DNA of 64,000 nt from Hypericum androsaemum (GCA_963995505.1 OZ023182.1:11834707-11898706); one strand, 5' to 3'; shown: positions 1 through 14,113, counted from the first letter of the stretch. The notes: a model not told the origin generated them from the letters alone. A program made the numbers and translations.

Positions 1-2807
1 TTAGCATGTGAATGTATAATTTTTTCTAATTTTTTGAACTTTTTTCCTCCTTTTCTTTTCCTTATTGATATAATAACAAAAGTACTAGCCATTCATTAAA
101 AATTGTTCAAAAAATGCATATTTTCTATTTATTAGACATATGCCAAAAACTTGTAAAATAAATATGAATCTAGTTTGTATTTAACTATATCTCCATCAGA
201 AAATATTTTTAGTTATGTCATTTATGAGGTTTGATTAAATGCTGCCACTAATAGGGTGGACATTACCATCCGAGGTGTATTGTAGGCCGTTAGATGAGAG
301 ATAGGACACGCGCATGGTAGATCTAATAGTGGGGATCAATTAAAGTGGAATAAGGGACATTTTCAGGTTTTGACCTAAAAAACACACGTCCTCCTCCTTC
401 CTCCCACCTTCCTTTTCCTCCCTCGCTCCTCCTTCCTCCCAAGACCTCCCTCCTCCTCTGGCCTTCCTCTCATCCTCCTTCCTCCCTCCCTCCTCCTCCT
501 TTCTTCTGCATGGTTGTTTCTTGTGATGTAAGAGTTGCAGAGGACATGTACATAGAAAGGGGGGCCAATTATTTGCAAGTGCCAACATTTTTCAAAGGCA
601 GACCAGCGTGTTTCAAAGTAAAAGAACAACGACACATCAGTCTAATCTTTCGATACTCGTTTTCAAATGTGTGCCGACATTTTTTAAAGGCATGACGCAT
701 TTATTCAAATGTGTGCTAGCATTTTTTCACCCCATGATTTAAATACAAATTTCTAAAATTACTCATATATAATTTCTGATATTACAAATTTGCCATTTAA
801 CACGCTTGTCATTTTGTGTAGTCTGCTTGGTGATGCTAGACCCCAGCAGTACCCAATCTGGCACTATCATTTACTTGTCATTCCTGTTCACACATGCCAC
901 CCACGATCGACCTACAAACTACTGATGGTCTACTGCTAATATGATCTCAACATACTAATAAAAATTTACATTTGATTAATGAAATTTTTAAGTTTTCCAA
1001 AATTTTACAAATTCATTTGTGATGTGAACCTAGTTAAAGATCTAGGCGGAAGTCGAATCTTCTACGTTCAGGTTCATGGAAATCTCAACCTGTTGTTTAT
1101 GATGCTTCTGCAAGAATCTCAGTATGAAGGACCTCGACTCGGTGCTGTAGAAAAATAAGAACCTCAATTTGATGTGAATATGCCATAAACGGAGGTGGAA
1201 TAACTGTTTGATAAGTAATTGTTTGTGCAAGAACTAATTAGCCCGTAAGAACCAAAAGAGAGTCAAATCTCACGAATTTTATGAATAAAAAGTGTGTCCT
1301 TTATTTTTTTTATGCCTCTGTAAATAATAGGACAAAGAGTTCTAGGGCAAGAGAATCTTAATTCGACTTGAGATAAATTCAAAACGAAATTATCTCATAC
1401 CCGACTTCCTAATAGACTTAAATTCCTAAAAAATGAAATTACTACATAAATAACTTTCTAAGCAGATCTAAACTCCTTAAAAAATGAATTTAACACATAA
1501 TTAATTTCCTAAACACTCTTAACAATATGTATGAGCTTCTTATAAGCTTCTTAGTCACCAATAGGTTTCAACAGATTAGCTTGAGCCCAAATTTTTTGAA
1601 CTAAGTTATTGAACAAACTTTTTGAACCAAGTCATTAAACTCTGCCGAAACTTCTTAGCTATTGCTATTGTGACTGGTCTAATTGTCACTTGAACTTGAC
1701 TTTTTGCTACCCTTGACGTGGTACTATGATCCACATTATCACTACTCGAAGATCCAGGTTTTGGTAATTAGTTAACATGTGTTCCAGGTTTCAAATTTTG
1801 TGACTTACAGAAATATCTGGGAGGTCTTGCGGCAGAGGAGGATTAATCTTTTTGTTTTTGTTGTTGGGTGCAGATATTGTAGTTGACGTTGTCGAGGTTG
1901 AGGCGGAGGAAGACGACTTTGGAGGAAAGATGAAAGTTTTTTTTGTTTTTTGGTTAATTTTTTGAAAGACTATAAAAGTCATAAAAAATTAGGGGTAAAT
2001 ACTCGTAAGCTTTTATTGTTTGATATAATACACTATTAAGTTTATTTCTTAGTAAATCAGTCCTAAATTTTGAAAAATCAAACTCTTTAGTTTCTAAGAC
2101 CAATTTTTATCTCAATTTAAGTTAAATTGTCACATAAAATTATCAGAATACTTTTACTCACTTTCAAATCATTTACCATACTAAAATACCTGAAGCTCAA
2201 ACATTTTACGACTTCTGTTTTGCAACCAATTGTCTGTCTCCTTATTTCTTAGCCGATATCTTACCATTTTGTTATTTTAATTTCAGAAAACTTGTTCTCG
2301 TTTATATCCGGTTCTTTCTTCAGATATTGGAGTTATTTTGACATAAACGATTGGTTTCTAAGGGACTCAAGCGGTTCGCTACGCTTATTTCGCCAAACAA
2401 GTGGAACACAAATTAGCTCCAGAGCAAAAAAAAACTCTAAAAAATTGTGGGCAATAAATTGATCATCTAAAGGAGCAGCAAGCAAGCAAGCAAAAGCACA
2501 CATCATCTGTCAGTAATTATTTATAAACGTGAGGACTGCAATAATACATTACTAAATCCAAAATAAGGTGCCCATTTCATTTCACCGGACGTGAGTGGGG
2601 TTAATTTGCCCAAAACAAAAAAAGAAGAAGCGAGAAGACACGTCACAGGAACCTCGTTGACAACGATTTTGCTATTTCACATCCCAATGTAAATTAAATC
2701 CAAAATACATTATTAAATCTCGTAATTAAATATACACAAATCGGCCGAAGCAAACAAGACCATTTCACTGCCATTAATTTTCCTTGAAGAGAAAGCAAAG
2801 GTTAAGA
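1..2807. other. intergenic DNA upstream of the LACS gene
   Basis: No gene is supported here. The stretch is AT-rich with only short, low-complexity reading frames. It holds a pyrimidine-rich tract at 387-507 and, at about 575-735, three loosely repeated phrases of the form TGTGCC-ACATTTTT. The last few hundred bases should contain the LACS6-like promoter, but I cannot fix a TATA box or transcription start. Confidence 0.6.
387..507. repeat. homopyrimidine/homopurine tract
   Basis: About 120 bases of almost pure C and T on the plus strand, built from CTCCTT and CCTCC words. It is low-complexity; the purine-rich frames on the other strand (E, R, G, K only) are artefacts. Such tracts can form triplex DNA or act as promoter GAGA/CT elements. 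No function is shown here. Confidence 0.75.
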
Positions 2808-3402
2808 ATGGAAGCGCCGGCAGCCGAGAGACGGCTCAAAGCCATTCAAGCGCATCTCCTCCCTTCACCCGCCGCCCATCCCTTGGTTCTCCAACCTCAC
2901 CTCGCCGCTTCACTCTTCGTCAAAAGCACGTGTTTAATTACTCCACTCCACAAGTCAAACAAAGCTCTTTCGCTTCTTCTTCTTCTTCCTCTTCCTTTTA
3001 TATATATATATATATATTTTTTTTTTTTTCTGGTTTGGTAATTTTTTGTACGGTCTTCTTCGCAGGTGAAGGCTACAGTGTGGTTCTACCTGAGAAGTTG
3101 CGGAACGATAAATGGAACGTGTACAGGTAACTTGATAGACGATGTCGTTTCCTAGTTCGGAAAAGAGAACGGAATGGTCATTCTTTTCTTCTGCCTTTTT
3201 CCGGTGTGATCGGATGTCCTGTCGTTTGTTTTGTAGATCTGCGAGAGCTCCGTTGCAGCTGGTGAGCCGGTTCACGGATCATCCGATGATCGCTACCCTA
3301 CACGACAACTTCGTGTAACATACATCCTTCATTCTCTCTCCGTTGACTTTTTTTTCAACTAAATTCTAATGAGTTTCTCAACAACAAAAAATTCTAATGC
3401 TC

Positions 3403-3434
<32 letters not shown>

Positions 3435-6400
3435 CTTATTTATTTTCTATGGCATATTGTAATCTGTCTTTATGTTTATCTGTTTCTTAAAAACAGTTCC
3501 AACACAGTACACCAGCAAAGACATATATGTTTTATTTTGGTATATGCTTTTGATCAACCACCTAAATTATATATTGTTATTCTGCTAGCATGTGAGTTTA
3601 ATTGAGGACGACAACAATGTGCGTAATTTTGCATTTTGTTAATAATCAATTACGCCACAATGAACCAATAAAAAGTTCGTCTAAATAGTATGATATTTGA
3701 ATTTCTGAGATCATGTGACATCGTCGAATTTTCCGGTGCTAAAGGGCATTTGGCCTAACGGCATAGGCGTAGAAAGATTTGAAGGAGGTCCAGGGTTCAG
3801 GCATAAGTGTGTTCTTGGTGTAATTTACCTTAAAAAAAAGAATTTTCCGGTATAGCCCTTAAATCCATAAAATGCTATGTTGTGCCCTGGGAAAAATCTG
3901 TCAACTACCTTAATCTTTCATAAGCGTTTTCTACCTTCAAGCGTATATAAGACCTATGTTGATGTTGGTGCAAACTCGCAAGTTCATGATAACCTTTTAC
4001 TTCTGACTCTGTATGGTGGTTAGACATGCGGTTGAGACTTTCCGGGATTACAAGTACTTGGGCACCAGGGTCCGGGCTGATGGGACAGTTGGAGAGTGAG
4101 TTGTTTCACAACTTTATAACTACTGCAAAGGGACTATGGATTAATGTAATTTGGAATTATGGTTTTTTTCTATGTGGTTTTTCCTGTTAATGAAGATACA
4201 TATGGATGACCTACGGAGAAGCAGGCACTGCAAGGGAAGCTATTGGCTCTGCCCTTAGAAATCATGGGCTACAACAAGTGAGACTTTCTAAAATGATGAC
4301 CCTTCTAAAATGTCACTAGGTGCTTGCTTTGATCAACTCACTCTTCTTTCAGGGGGATCGGATCGGGACGTATTTCATAAATAGACCAGAGTGGATGATC
4401 GTGGATCATGCTTGCATGGCATACTCATATGTCTCTGTTCCCTTGTATGATACTCTTGGTGTGTGTGTGCTTTGCATCTTTTGTTTTACTTTCTTGGAGT
4501 GTGATTTATGTTGTTCTTACAATATTATCTCGTACAGGTCCCGATGCAGTCAAGTACATAGTGAACCATGCTGATGTGCAGGCTATCTTTTGCGTTCCAC
4601 AGACATTGAACTCTGTGAGTTGCATGACTGCTCTTTAAATTTGCACTTGCATATTGTGGCTCGTGCTTAACATGCTCATATTCTCTATTATGCCTCGGTT
4701 AATGCCCCTGTTGAGGCTGCTGACTGGGATTTGCTTAACATTTGATTTTCTGAGTCGTTGGCATAGTAATTGCAAATCAAATTCGGAATCCTTGAACTCT
4801 CTATCATGATTCATTGCGCATACTCTTCATCTGTGTTCCATTAGTCGAATGTCCTTTCACCATCATTTCTGTCATCTATCTGAGATCCCTGAAACTGCAG
4901 TTGCTGAGCTGCATATCCGAGATTCCTTCTGTGCGTCTCATTGTGGTACGTGCATTCCGAAATTGTTAATCAGTTCTTATAAGATATTGCCATATCTTGT
5001 GATTTATTATTGTCCTTGATCTTCTTAATAGGTGGTGGGTTCTGTAGACGAACATTTACCATCACTTCCTTCAACCTCTGGAGTCAAGCTTATGTCTTTT
5101 GAAAAGCTGCTTGCTCAGGTGTGTGTTCTTATCCAGGTTTTTTTTTTGCTTTGTTGCACTCAGCTGAATGGCTCAAAATAGGATATGGACATGACACAGG
5201 CCATCATCCTTCAGGTTGGAGAAGCTGAGAGGTGCTATAGTAGGATTGGAAATAATTGAATCGTTGATTGAGCTAGACAATCGTGATTTATGTTTACCTT
5301 CACAACCTACCTTTATTCACCTGAGAAAATTGGCAGGCTTTTTGTTCTCCTCCTTTTTTATTCTTTTCTCGTTTGATAATCTGAGCTGACAATGTTCACA
5401 TTAATGTGCCCTATCTTGCGCCTTTTCGGAGTTCTAAGAAGTAACCCCTTTACTATGAGAGTTCTTCCCTGAAATGCTTATGCGATTGTTAAGAAGGTTC
5501 TCTGGTTTCAGCCAAATTATATGTACACTCTCCACTTCTCGTCTAAATCTTGTAATTTGGATTGGTTAGGGCCGTAGTAATCTTCAGCTCTTTATCCCTC
5601 CCAAGCCTCAGGATATTGCAACCATATGCTACACTAGTGGCACGACTGGGAAACCAAAGGTAAAGCTCGATTTTTTTAACTCAAACTGGTGCCTTGTGCA
5701 GCAAACAGGCTTAAACTAACTTCTTTACTTTTAAAGGGAGCAGTCTTGAGTCATGGAAACCTGATTGCATCTGTTGCTGGTTTTTGCATGGGAACAAAAT
5801 TCTATCCCTCTGATGTGTAAGTTTGAAACTGATACCATTAGATGATGAAGCAAGTTGACAATCTTTATTTCTCTGTCCTAAAATTAGTTCTACATTCTCA
5901 CTGATAGATGTTTATTGTTGTCAGTTTCTTATCCTATCTTCCTTTGGCACACATCTACGAGCGCGTTAACCTGACTGTGTTAACTTATTGTGGAACTGCT
6001 GTTGGCTTCTACCAGGGGGTATGTGACTAAGTGGTAAAGTATGATTACTGACATGATATTCCAGTGATTAGGAAGTAAATCACCATTGTTCTAACTAATT
6101 TGTTGTGACGATGGAAACATCTATTGCATTGTGACGGTTTCCTTGAGTTAGCTTGGACTTCAAAGATTAACATAGGTGTAGTTATGGCAATGTTGCTGGT
6201 AATTTGGTGGAATCTCCATATAAACCAATGCCTCACATGAAATTTTTGATGCATTATATCACGTCAATTTAAAGTGCTGTATATGCTTCTATGTTTGTGA
6301 AAGTGCTATGTTGGGCATCCATATCCTTTCTTGCAGGACAATCTGAAGTTGTTAGACGATCTGGCCACACTCCAACCAACAATATTTTGCAGCGTTCCTA

Positions 6401-8892
6401 GGCTCTATAATCGAATTTATGATGGGTAGGGTTACAGTTGGAACTTTATAATTTGCTTTATTTATATTCCAGATAGTCCCACAGAACATTTAGCTAAGCT
6501 TGTTTGCGCAGAATCACAAATGCCATGAAGAATTCAGGGGTTTTGCGGGAGAGACTATTTCATGCTGCTTACAGCTCAAAAAAACAAGCCATACTGAATG
6601 GTATGAAGCCAAAATGCACAATGTGGCATTTCAATGAAATCTGTCTCAGTGGCTCCTCTGATCTTTAGCACTACACTTCCGGGAATGCTAAAATGAAATG
6701 CATATATGTTTAAAACTGAAATTGTAGACTTGTAGTGGTGGTGAATGATGTTAGGTGGTAGTCTTGATGAAAGTACTAAGGTGGGCATATAAATCAGTAA
6801 AAAAAACACTTAGCCTCGATTATGTGCCCTTGTGATGGGATATAAATTCTGCGAGGTTGAATTCTGCAGGTAAAAGTCCATCATTAATGTGGGACAGATT
6901 GGTATTCAACAAAATAAAAGAAAAGTTAGGAGGGCGTACTCGTTTCATGGCATCTTCTGCCTCACCTTTGTCTCCTGACGTGATGGAATTTTTAAGGGTG
7001 TAAGTTTTTCTTACCAAAGCCAAGTCTGACCAGGACTGGTTCTATCTAAATCTGTTATTCCATGAATTATGCCCTCACATAGCAAGAATGCACTGAACTG
7101 CAGGTGCTTTGGCTGTCAAGTGGTTGAGGGTTATGGAATGACCGAGACCTGCGGCGTTATAACAGTTACTGATGATGGCGATATTTCAATTGGTCATGTT
7201 GGGTCGCCTAATCCTGCCTGTGGTATGGATCACTTCCATTTTTTTCCTGCCAAGAGAGTTATATGTCTCTTTAACATGAGATTTTAATCTTTCAGAAGTG
7301 AAACTTGTTGATGTTCCTGAGATGAATTACACCTCGGAGGATCAGCCGCATCCTCGTGGAGAAATCTGTGTCAGAGGTCCCACTGTTTTCAAGGGCTACT
7401 ACAAGGATGTAGTTCAGACGTATATAGACACACTGCATTTTAGTCTAGTACTTCATGCTTTTTCAGAGTTTATAAATCTGATTGCTGGTACAATATTCCA
7501 GAAGAGAAACGATTGATGATGACGGTTGGATGCATACAGGAGATATTGGATTGTGGCTACCCGGAGGCCGCCTCAAGATTATAGATAGGTAGGTCTTTTA
7601 GTTGATAGTATCAGAAAGTAATAAATATTTTTACCTATCCACATGAAGTCAAACCCAGACTTCTTTCAGTCACAGAGCTTTCGCTTCCATAACTTAATCT
7701 TGCGTGTTAGTATCTCTACATATAAGTGCCTTGGAATTTTGAAACCACAGTTTTGTGCTGATATTTAATGACAGGAAAAAGAACATTTTCAAATTGGCTC
7801 AGGGGGAGTATATAGCGCCAGAGAAGATCGAGAATGTGTATACAAAGTGCAGATTTGTTTCCCAGTGTTTTATATATGGTAATAATCTTATAACTTGAGG
7901 TTCCATATCCAACTAAAGAAGTGCTTTTAGTGCTCTGACCAGCTGTGGTGGTGTCTAGGTGATAGCTTGACCTCCTCTCTAGTAGCTGTAGTTGCAGTCG
8001 ACCCAGATGTGTTGAGGGATTGGGCTGCATCCCATGGCCTCAAGGTACAAGTACAACTTCATGATCATTCCGGGTATACATTGAGATGGAAAGAGGTTTT
8101 TGTGTTCATGATAATGTGAACAGATTTCATGCGAATTCTCTTTTACTGTCAATTGCCATCACATGAACATTGACAGAAACATCCTCATGTGCCATAGCTT
8201 ATTGTTGCTGATTTCATATTGTCATAGTTCATTTCAAAGATGTCAAACATTCCATGATAGTCATAACCATGCTTGGATGCAGTTTGAGTCGAGCGTGTTG
8301 CAGTGACTCTGCAACATGCTCGTCTGATGAAGCTGGGACACATATAGTTAGTTCTGCATCAAATCCGAGTTTAATATCAGTTGTTTCTGCCCCTTAACCA
8401 TTCTCTTGCCTTTTTTTCTGTCAGCATGAACGTTTAGAAGACCTGTGCAATAATCCAAAAGTGAGAGCTACAGTTCTTGCTGAGATGGATGCATTTGGAA
8501 AGGAAGCCCAGGTCTTTGATTTGCCCTAAAAAGTAATATTACGCAAGTCGTCATTTTGCTCGCATTAGGATCTTAAATCAAAGCTCTTTTCTCCACCAAA
8601 ATATGCAGTTGAGAGGCTTTGAATTTGCCAAAGCCGTTACACTAGTGTCTGAACCATTTACCTTGGAGAATGGGCTACTAACTCCGACGTTCAAGGTAAG
8701 CTCAATGGATGTCACTCATGTTCTTTCTTCTTATATTCATGTCATTTTGAGATAATCCGAGAGCTCCTCACCGAAAATGGCATCTACCCTTGACACTTGC
8801 ATCGTTTGGTTTTGCAGATCAAGAGGCCTCAGGCAAAAGCCTATTTTGCCGAAGCAATAGCAAGCATGTATCAGGAGCTCTCCATGTCTTAG
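2808..8892 (+). CDS. LACS6: peroxisomal long-chain acyl-CoA synthetase, LACS6-like
   Basis: Activates fatty acids to acyl-CoA in the peroxisome for beta-oxidation (AMP-forming, ANL superfamily). I place 23 exons: 2808-2931, 3066-3126, 3237-3314, 4024-4095, 4196-4277, 4353-4458, 4538-4614, 4901-4945, 5032-5118, 5570-5659, 5737-5816, 5925-6018, 6337-6425, 6512-6600, 6870-6999, 7104-7222, 7296-7419, 7502-7588, 7775-7878, 7959-8044, 8425-8511, 8609-8695, 8818-8892. They sum to 2073 nt, or 690 residues, close to the roughly 700 of the family, with all phases matching. Residues 9-17 (RLKAIQAHL) fit the PTS2 signal R-L-x5-[12 protein letters not shown] (265-274) is the AMP-binding loop, GYGMTET (444-450) the adenylate motif, and [14 protein letters not shown] (544-557) holds the conserved C-terminal lysines. 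The C-terminus is ELSMS, so there is no PTS1 tripeptide, as in LACS6 rather than LACS7. Ser421 replaces a Gly usual in the family. Exon 1's donor is weak and least certain. Confidence 0.93.
2999..3029. repeat. (TA)n-(T)n microsatellite in LACS intron 1
   Basis: An alternating TA run passes straight into a T homopolymer about 45 bases upstream of the exon 2 acceptor. It lengthens the polypyrimidine tract and is likely length-polymorphic. Confidence 0.9.
3405..3434. repeat. (AT)n microsatellite in LACS intron 3
   Basis: About 15 AT dinucleotides in the long third intron. A simple repeat with no other signal. Confidence 0.9.
3738..3839 (+). mobile_element. short tRNA-related SINE in LACS intron 3
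   Basis: A 102-bp insertion ending in an A-rich tail and flanked by a perfect 12-bp duplication, GAATTTTCCGGT, at 3726-3737 and 3840-3851. It has a Pol III A-box-like TGGCCTAACGGC at 3751-3762 and a B-box-like AGGGTTCAGGC at 3792-3802, about 30 bases apart, as in tRNA-derived SINE heads. The exact duplication suggests a fairly young insertion. It lies in the sense orientation, well away from the splice sites. I do not know the family. Confidence 0.82.
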
Positions 8893-9403
8893 TAAGAGAG
8901 GAACAAGTAATAAACTGGACACTCTTCTCTTAACCATTATTATGGATGGTAGATACCAGATATCTTGAGCCATTGTTGTTCTAAATTGTGCTGGCTGTGA
9001 ATCCTCGATTCACAGTGCAAGGCCTCAGTGATATGCATGCAGAAGTAAGACCAATTTTCGGAGCTATCTCGAATTCGGGAGGCCACACATGTAATAATGT
9101 GAACCTTTACCTCCTGCGTAGGGAGAACACGCCCTCCCGATGTAGTTCGAAAGAGTTCCTTTTTTATCGCCTCACCAGCCTAATTGATGGGAGACATTTA
9201 ACATCCCCTTAACAACCAACCCGTTACTATTTCTTGAAACGTTGAAAGAAAAGCCACACTTAAAAAAGACCTGTACAAACTTCTATCTCCTTGTTCCTTA
9301 ACGTCATTACGTGAAACATCCAAATGTTAACCATCTAATCATGATTGAGAAATGCATACTGAGTGTGTATCTTCGGACGGCAATGCATGCGTAGAGGACG
9401 AGA
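8893..9403. other. shared 3' intergenic region between convergent genes
   Basis: About 510 bases separate the LACS stop and the APP2 stop, so both 3' UTRs and both polyadenylation zones must fit here. An AATAAA lies at 8909-8914, very near the LACS stop. No further gene is supported. Confidence 0.6.
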
Positions 9404-12400
9404 TCACTGCTCGGAAACCGGACGCGTGTTGTCCCATAGCCATTGGCGAGCTCGGCCATCCACGAGCGGTGAAACCTGTGAAATTGATGTCCAACACCAC
9501 TAACTGATTAGGCTAGACAATAATATTTAACAAGCAAAATGCCAAGAGACGTTGTCATCTATTATGTATCATGGAACCGAAATTGCATCAGGTTTGGAGT
9601 CCTTACCTTTTCCCAAACCTGTGAATGGTAATCATTCAGCCAATTGACCTCTGTAGCAGAAAGTAAACTCAAGTCTACAAGTTTAGCCTGGAGGAATCAA
9701 ATACAAACCAATCATCGGTTAACAGCTGCAATTCAATGAAAGTGAATTCTCGGAGGTACCAAGTAAGTACTCAAGCATACCTGGATGGGAAAGAATGTAA
9801 GTTTCTCAAATCCTAGATAACCCATTCCTCCAAAACGATTTGGTGTCTCAACCTCCTTCACGTGAAGCAGATTCTATAGAAAGAGAAATGAGAAATCATA
9901 ACAAGCACGCACATGATGCGCAGAAGAAAGGCGAGATAAGTTAGTAACTCGTGCATCTTCCTGATGCATCTAAGACGGGCAAACATGACTGACGAACCAG
10001 TTCCGAAACAATTCAATTTCACCACACAGTAATAAAGTACTTAGCATTTCTACCCCCAAAAAAAAAGTACTTAACATTAGTTTCCTGGATCGCTTCTCAG
10101 ATATGTGAACAAACCCTAAGCATTGAAGGACCAGATCATAAAAACAATCTCTAATTTGAGTTGACCAATGAAAGACTACTTAGAACCTCCACCAAGACAT
10201 GCTTCAACACAAATTGCAGTTTTCCAATCTCCTAGATTTCTAGCCTAAAAAGATTACGCCTAGCAGCATCAAGACATAGCTGAATCTGGATGTCTATAAT
10301 ACCTCTATCCGAATGCCGAAGGCGTAATCCTCATAGTACCCAGGCTCATTGCTTACTATCATGCCCTTCTGCAACGGGGTCATGTTCCCATATCGGTAAC
10401 TAATACTTTGAGGGCCTTCATGAACATTTAATGCAGCCCCTACCCCATGCCCGGTTCCTGATAAAATTGAAGGAGAAGAAATACCATTAGATCAAATTTT
10501 CACCCTACATAAAGTAATTCAGCACCTTGTCGCTCTGGGTCTTGATCACATGTTCAGCAGAGAATAGGGAGAGAGAGTTACCATGCCGATAATCAAGACC
10601 AACTTTCCAGAGAGAAGAACGAGCAAATGCATCCAACACAAAGCCAGGGGTATTTCCAGGGAAAATTGCCTGATCTAGAGTTATATGACCCTGCAATTTA
10701 ACAAGGTAACAGAAAAAACAAATTACAAATTTCACAGACCTAATACACGACAAAAATCAAGCATGTTGTCGGTCCTGGTAATTGATTTATCAAGTAAAAG
10801 GACAGCTTTCTTAATCTGTGGGATCACAAATAGTCAGCATTTGTAAGGTGAAGTACCTACGAACTGGGATTTCTTAACATTGTTTCATGATTCTTAATGC
10901 TGTTATTCAATATGCGTCAAAACGAAATTTGTGAACGTTGTCCATTCTCATTTTATGTCCATGACTCGAGCAACAAAAAACCTTAGGAGTTCGAAAAGAC
11001 AGGACCTGCAGAACTCGGGTGAAGCATTCCTTCTCACGTGCAGTAGGTTCACCAAAGTGTACCGTTCTGGTTATATCAGTTGTTCCATCAATATATTGAG
11101 CTCCACTGTCCAATAGAAAAAGCTTTCCGGGATCTACAACGCTACAACTCTCTGGCTCAGGTTTATAGTGTATGATAGCACCATTGGCACCAGAACCTAT
11201 CATTTATCAAGATGCCGGTAGTAGCATCAATTGTAATGTCAGAACCCTCATTCTGTTTAACATGTTAATCTGAAGAGGCGTTGAATTCGCATTTACCACT
11301 TATTGTGTCAAAGCTAGTATCAAGAAAACCATCCTGCTCCGAACGGAATTGAAGAAGTTTGTCAGCAACATCCACCTCAGTCAATTTCACCCCTTTATAA
11401 ATTTCCTCCTCTAACCAAGACCAAAAGTTTGCAAGGGCAGCTGCATCCCTGCGCATTCATATAAAAACACATCAGTATAGAGAGACAGTGAAACAAAATT
11501 ATGACCACAAGAAAGTTAAAGGAAGGTATAGTTACCTTAAATGAGAATTCTGCATGCCTTCAAGCTCGACAGAGTTCTTCAAAGCCTTCTCTAGAGAGAT
11601 AGGTGATGCCTTGTAGATTCCAGAAGGTCCCAAAGTTTGAGGATTGGAGGCATCATAAATGTCGGTGTCATCTTTCTTTCTTTGGATCTCAAGATTCCTA
11701 TAGCTTGCTGACTTATAAGTATTGACGATGGCCGCATTAACAGATGATGTGTCTAACCACAATTCAGCCCCTTGCTCGCCCAAACTGAAAGATGCAAGAG
11801 TTACCTTAATTATTTCCTTTTCGTGGAAAACAAAACAAGAAGAGTTCAATTTCACCAAAACAAGTACCTTAGTTATAGTCATGACACGTGTTCTTTAGAC
11901 ACCAGAGGATAATGCCTAAAGCAGTACACATGCAAATGTTTGCCAAGAGGCAGCTAGAAAACATGCAAACCAACCAGTCCCTTATGGGAGAGGTTCGACA
12001 GCATCACTACTAGTTACAGTAAGAGAAAAAAATTGGGTTATTTCCAATGCAGCAAAGGTGTTATTTTGATGGAAGTCTTAGCTACCTCTGGTACCTTGTT
12101 AATCACATATTGATCTTACGGGGTGTCTCCTTCAATAATTGTTAGCTCCAAATAGCATAATTCATTTCTGAAAAGTAGTAGAAAATATACCTTTCTATAT
12201 TTGACAGGATGCTTTCATAGGGCCTTAATTCAACACCCGCATTCTTCAAATAGCTCATCACCTCAGGTTTGACCTTTGAAGTATCTACAAATAACGTGGC
12301 TCCATTGACCCCCACAATCAAGTATGCATACATGACAGGAGAATGAGGAACATCACTTCCTCTCTGAATAGAAAAGAAAAGGAGGAAATCCAATGGAATC

Positions 12401-14113
12401 AAACTACTGAAGAATTAAGTAGATAAATGGAAATGAACTTATGCACAGAATAAGGAAGATACAATGCTCTAGATGGACAAAGTAAACAGACACCGACAGT
12501 AACAATGCAAATATAGAAGAAATTTAAGAAGCATACCAAGTTCAGCAGCCAGGCAATTTCATCAAGCATAGAGATAACGATTGCTGATGCGTCAACGTCA
12601 ACCAGCTGGGACCTTAGGGAACACATCTTAGATGCTGCATCAAGACCAGCATACTGTATGTCATGCACCCTGATTGGTTTGTTTGGAGGATTTGGTCTGG
12701 ACTCCTTCCATATTTCATCAACTAGATTGAAGTCATACACGTAAACCAACTCGTGATTCTTCTGGGCTATCGAATTCTTCAACTCCTCCGCAGTATCAAA
12801 GGAAAAAAGAAACTGCTCCCTTCATAGAGACAAAGAGAGTTGGCTTCTAAATTGACAGGTGTCACTAATAAAGAAACATATTCACCTTGTTAACTAAACA
12901 ACCATAAAAACTTTTCAGATAAATACATGAGCTGAAGCCATCAACATTACAAATCATCTTCCTTAGCAAGTGTATGATGACGTGTCATGTCAAAACCAAT
13001 TATCACTACAAAACAGGTTGTAGCACTACTAATTAAGAATGGAATTTGGTCGTAGAATCCAACATCTCAGGGGAAAAAAAACTTAAACAAACTGAAACCA
13101 TTTTACGAGATTGCAGAATTGCTCACAGGATCGACGCCAACTTTAGCCCCGGGAGCCAAGACTTGATTGAGCCATTCACTTGTTGTAGGGACTCCAATAT
13201 TACCAGACCGCATGAGGATCCAACTGGAACTCAATTGCTTCTCAGCCTAAAAATTAACAAAGTACAAACTCATTTTCGCATTTCAAGCCAATAGCATGAC
13301 CATTTCTCGGCCACTTTGTTTAGCATTTAAAGAAGCATCCATCCATCTAACCTGGAGAAAATAACGACCATCAGTCCAAAGAGCAGCCTTGTCCTTGGTG
13401 ACCACCGCTGTCCCAGCACTCCCAGTAAAACCCGATATGAAACCTCTCCTCATATAGCATTCAGCAATGAATTCACTCTGTGTATGAACCACAACCACAT
13501 TCAGACAAGACTAAATAAACCAGACATAGATAAAAGCCCTGCCCTATTAACAACATCCAACCCCCACCAACCAACATCCTGGAGCCCGAAAAATGGAGCC
13601 CCAACTATTCCATAAAAAATCTGTCCACCAATTAGGCCATCACACTTCATTTTCAATTGGCATATCATCATCAACCCAAGTTAGAGCAAAACCCATCTGT
13701 TCTCTTCCAACAATTGGTTTAAAAACAAAAAAACAAATATCCCGAATTCAGACTTCATCCTAACGAAAGGACTAGAAAAGGGTACTTGGAAAAATAACCT
13801 GGTGGGCGTCTTGGGATGGAATAATATAGGCATCAATCCCAACTCCGGGCTTGGAGAACAGCTCCCGTAAAGCGCGGAGCTTTTCGTCCAGTTCGGGCCC
13901 CGCCCCGCTCCGTAGCTGTGAGGAAGTATTGGTAGTGATAGAGCTGAGGCTGCAGCTGAGCGTCAAGCGGCGGTGGAGGGGCTTCCCGGGAATCGGGTGG
14001 AATCCAGGGACTGTTCTGTAATTTGGGGATGTTGGTCTGCGGTAGAGGAACCGGGCGCACAAAGAGGATGAGAGCGTGAGCGGTCTCATTAGAGGCGATG
14101 GCGGCGCGTGCAT
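9404..14113 (-). CDS. APP2: Xaa-Pro aminopeptidase P, chloroplast type
   Basis: Metallopeptidase (M24B) that removes N-terminal residues preceding proline. Thirteen exons in transcript order: 13799-14113, 13352-13477, 13127-13246, 12537-12812, 12191-12363, 11536-11784, 11297-11448, 11006-11196, 10582-10690, 10303-10457, 9781-9873, 9607-9687, 9404-9475. They give 2112 nt (703 residues) with consistent phases. The first 70 or so residues are rich in Ser, Thr, Arg and Pro and poor in acids, like a plastid transit peptide. Creatinase-like N-terminal domains follow. All five M24 metal ligands are visible: Asp500 and Asp511 (in [16 protein letters not shown]), His574 (GTGHGVG), Glu608 (SNEPGYY) and Glu622 (GIRIE). 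The protein appears complete and active. The start is the first ATG in frame; a second ATG lies eight codons downstream. Its 3' end faces the LACS gene. Confidence 0.93.
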
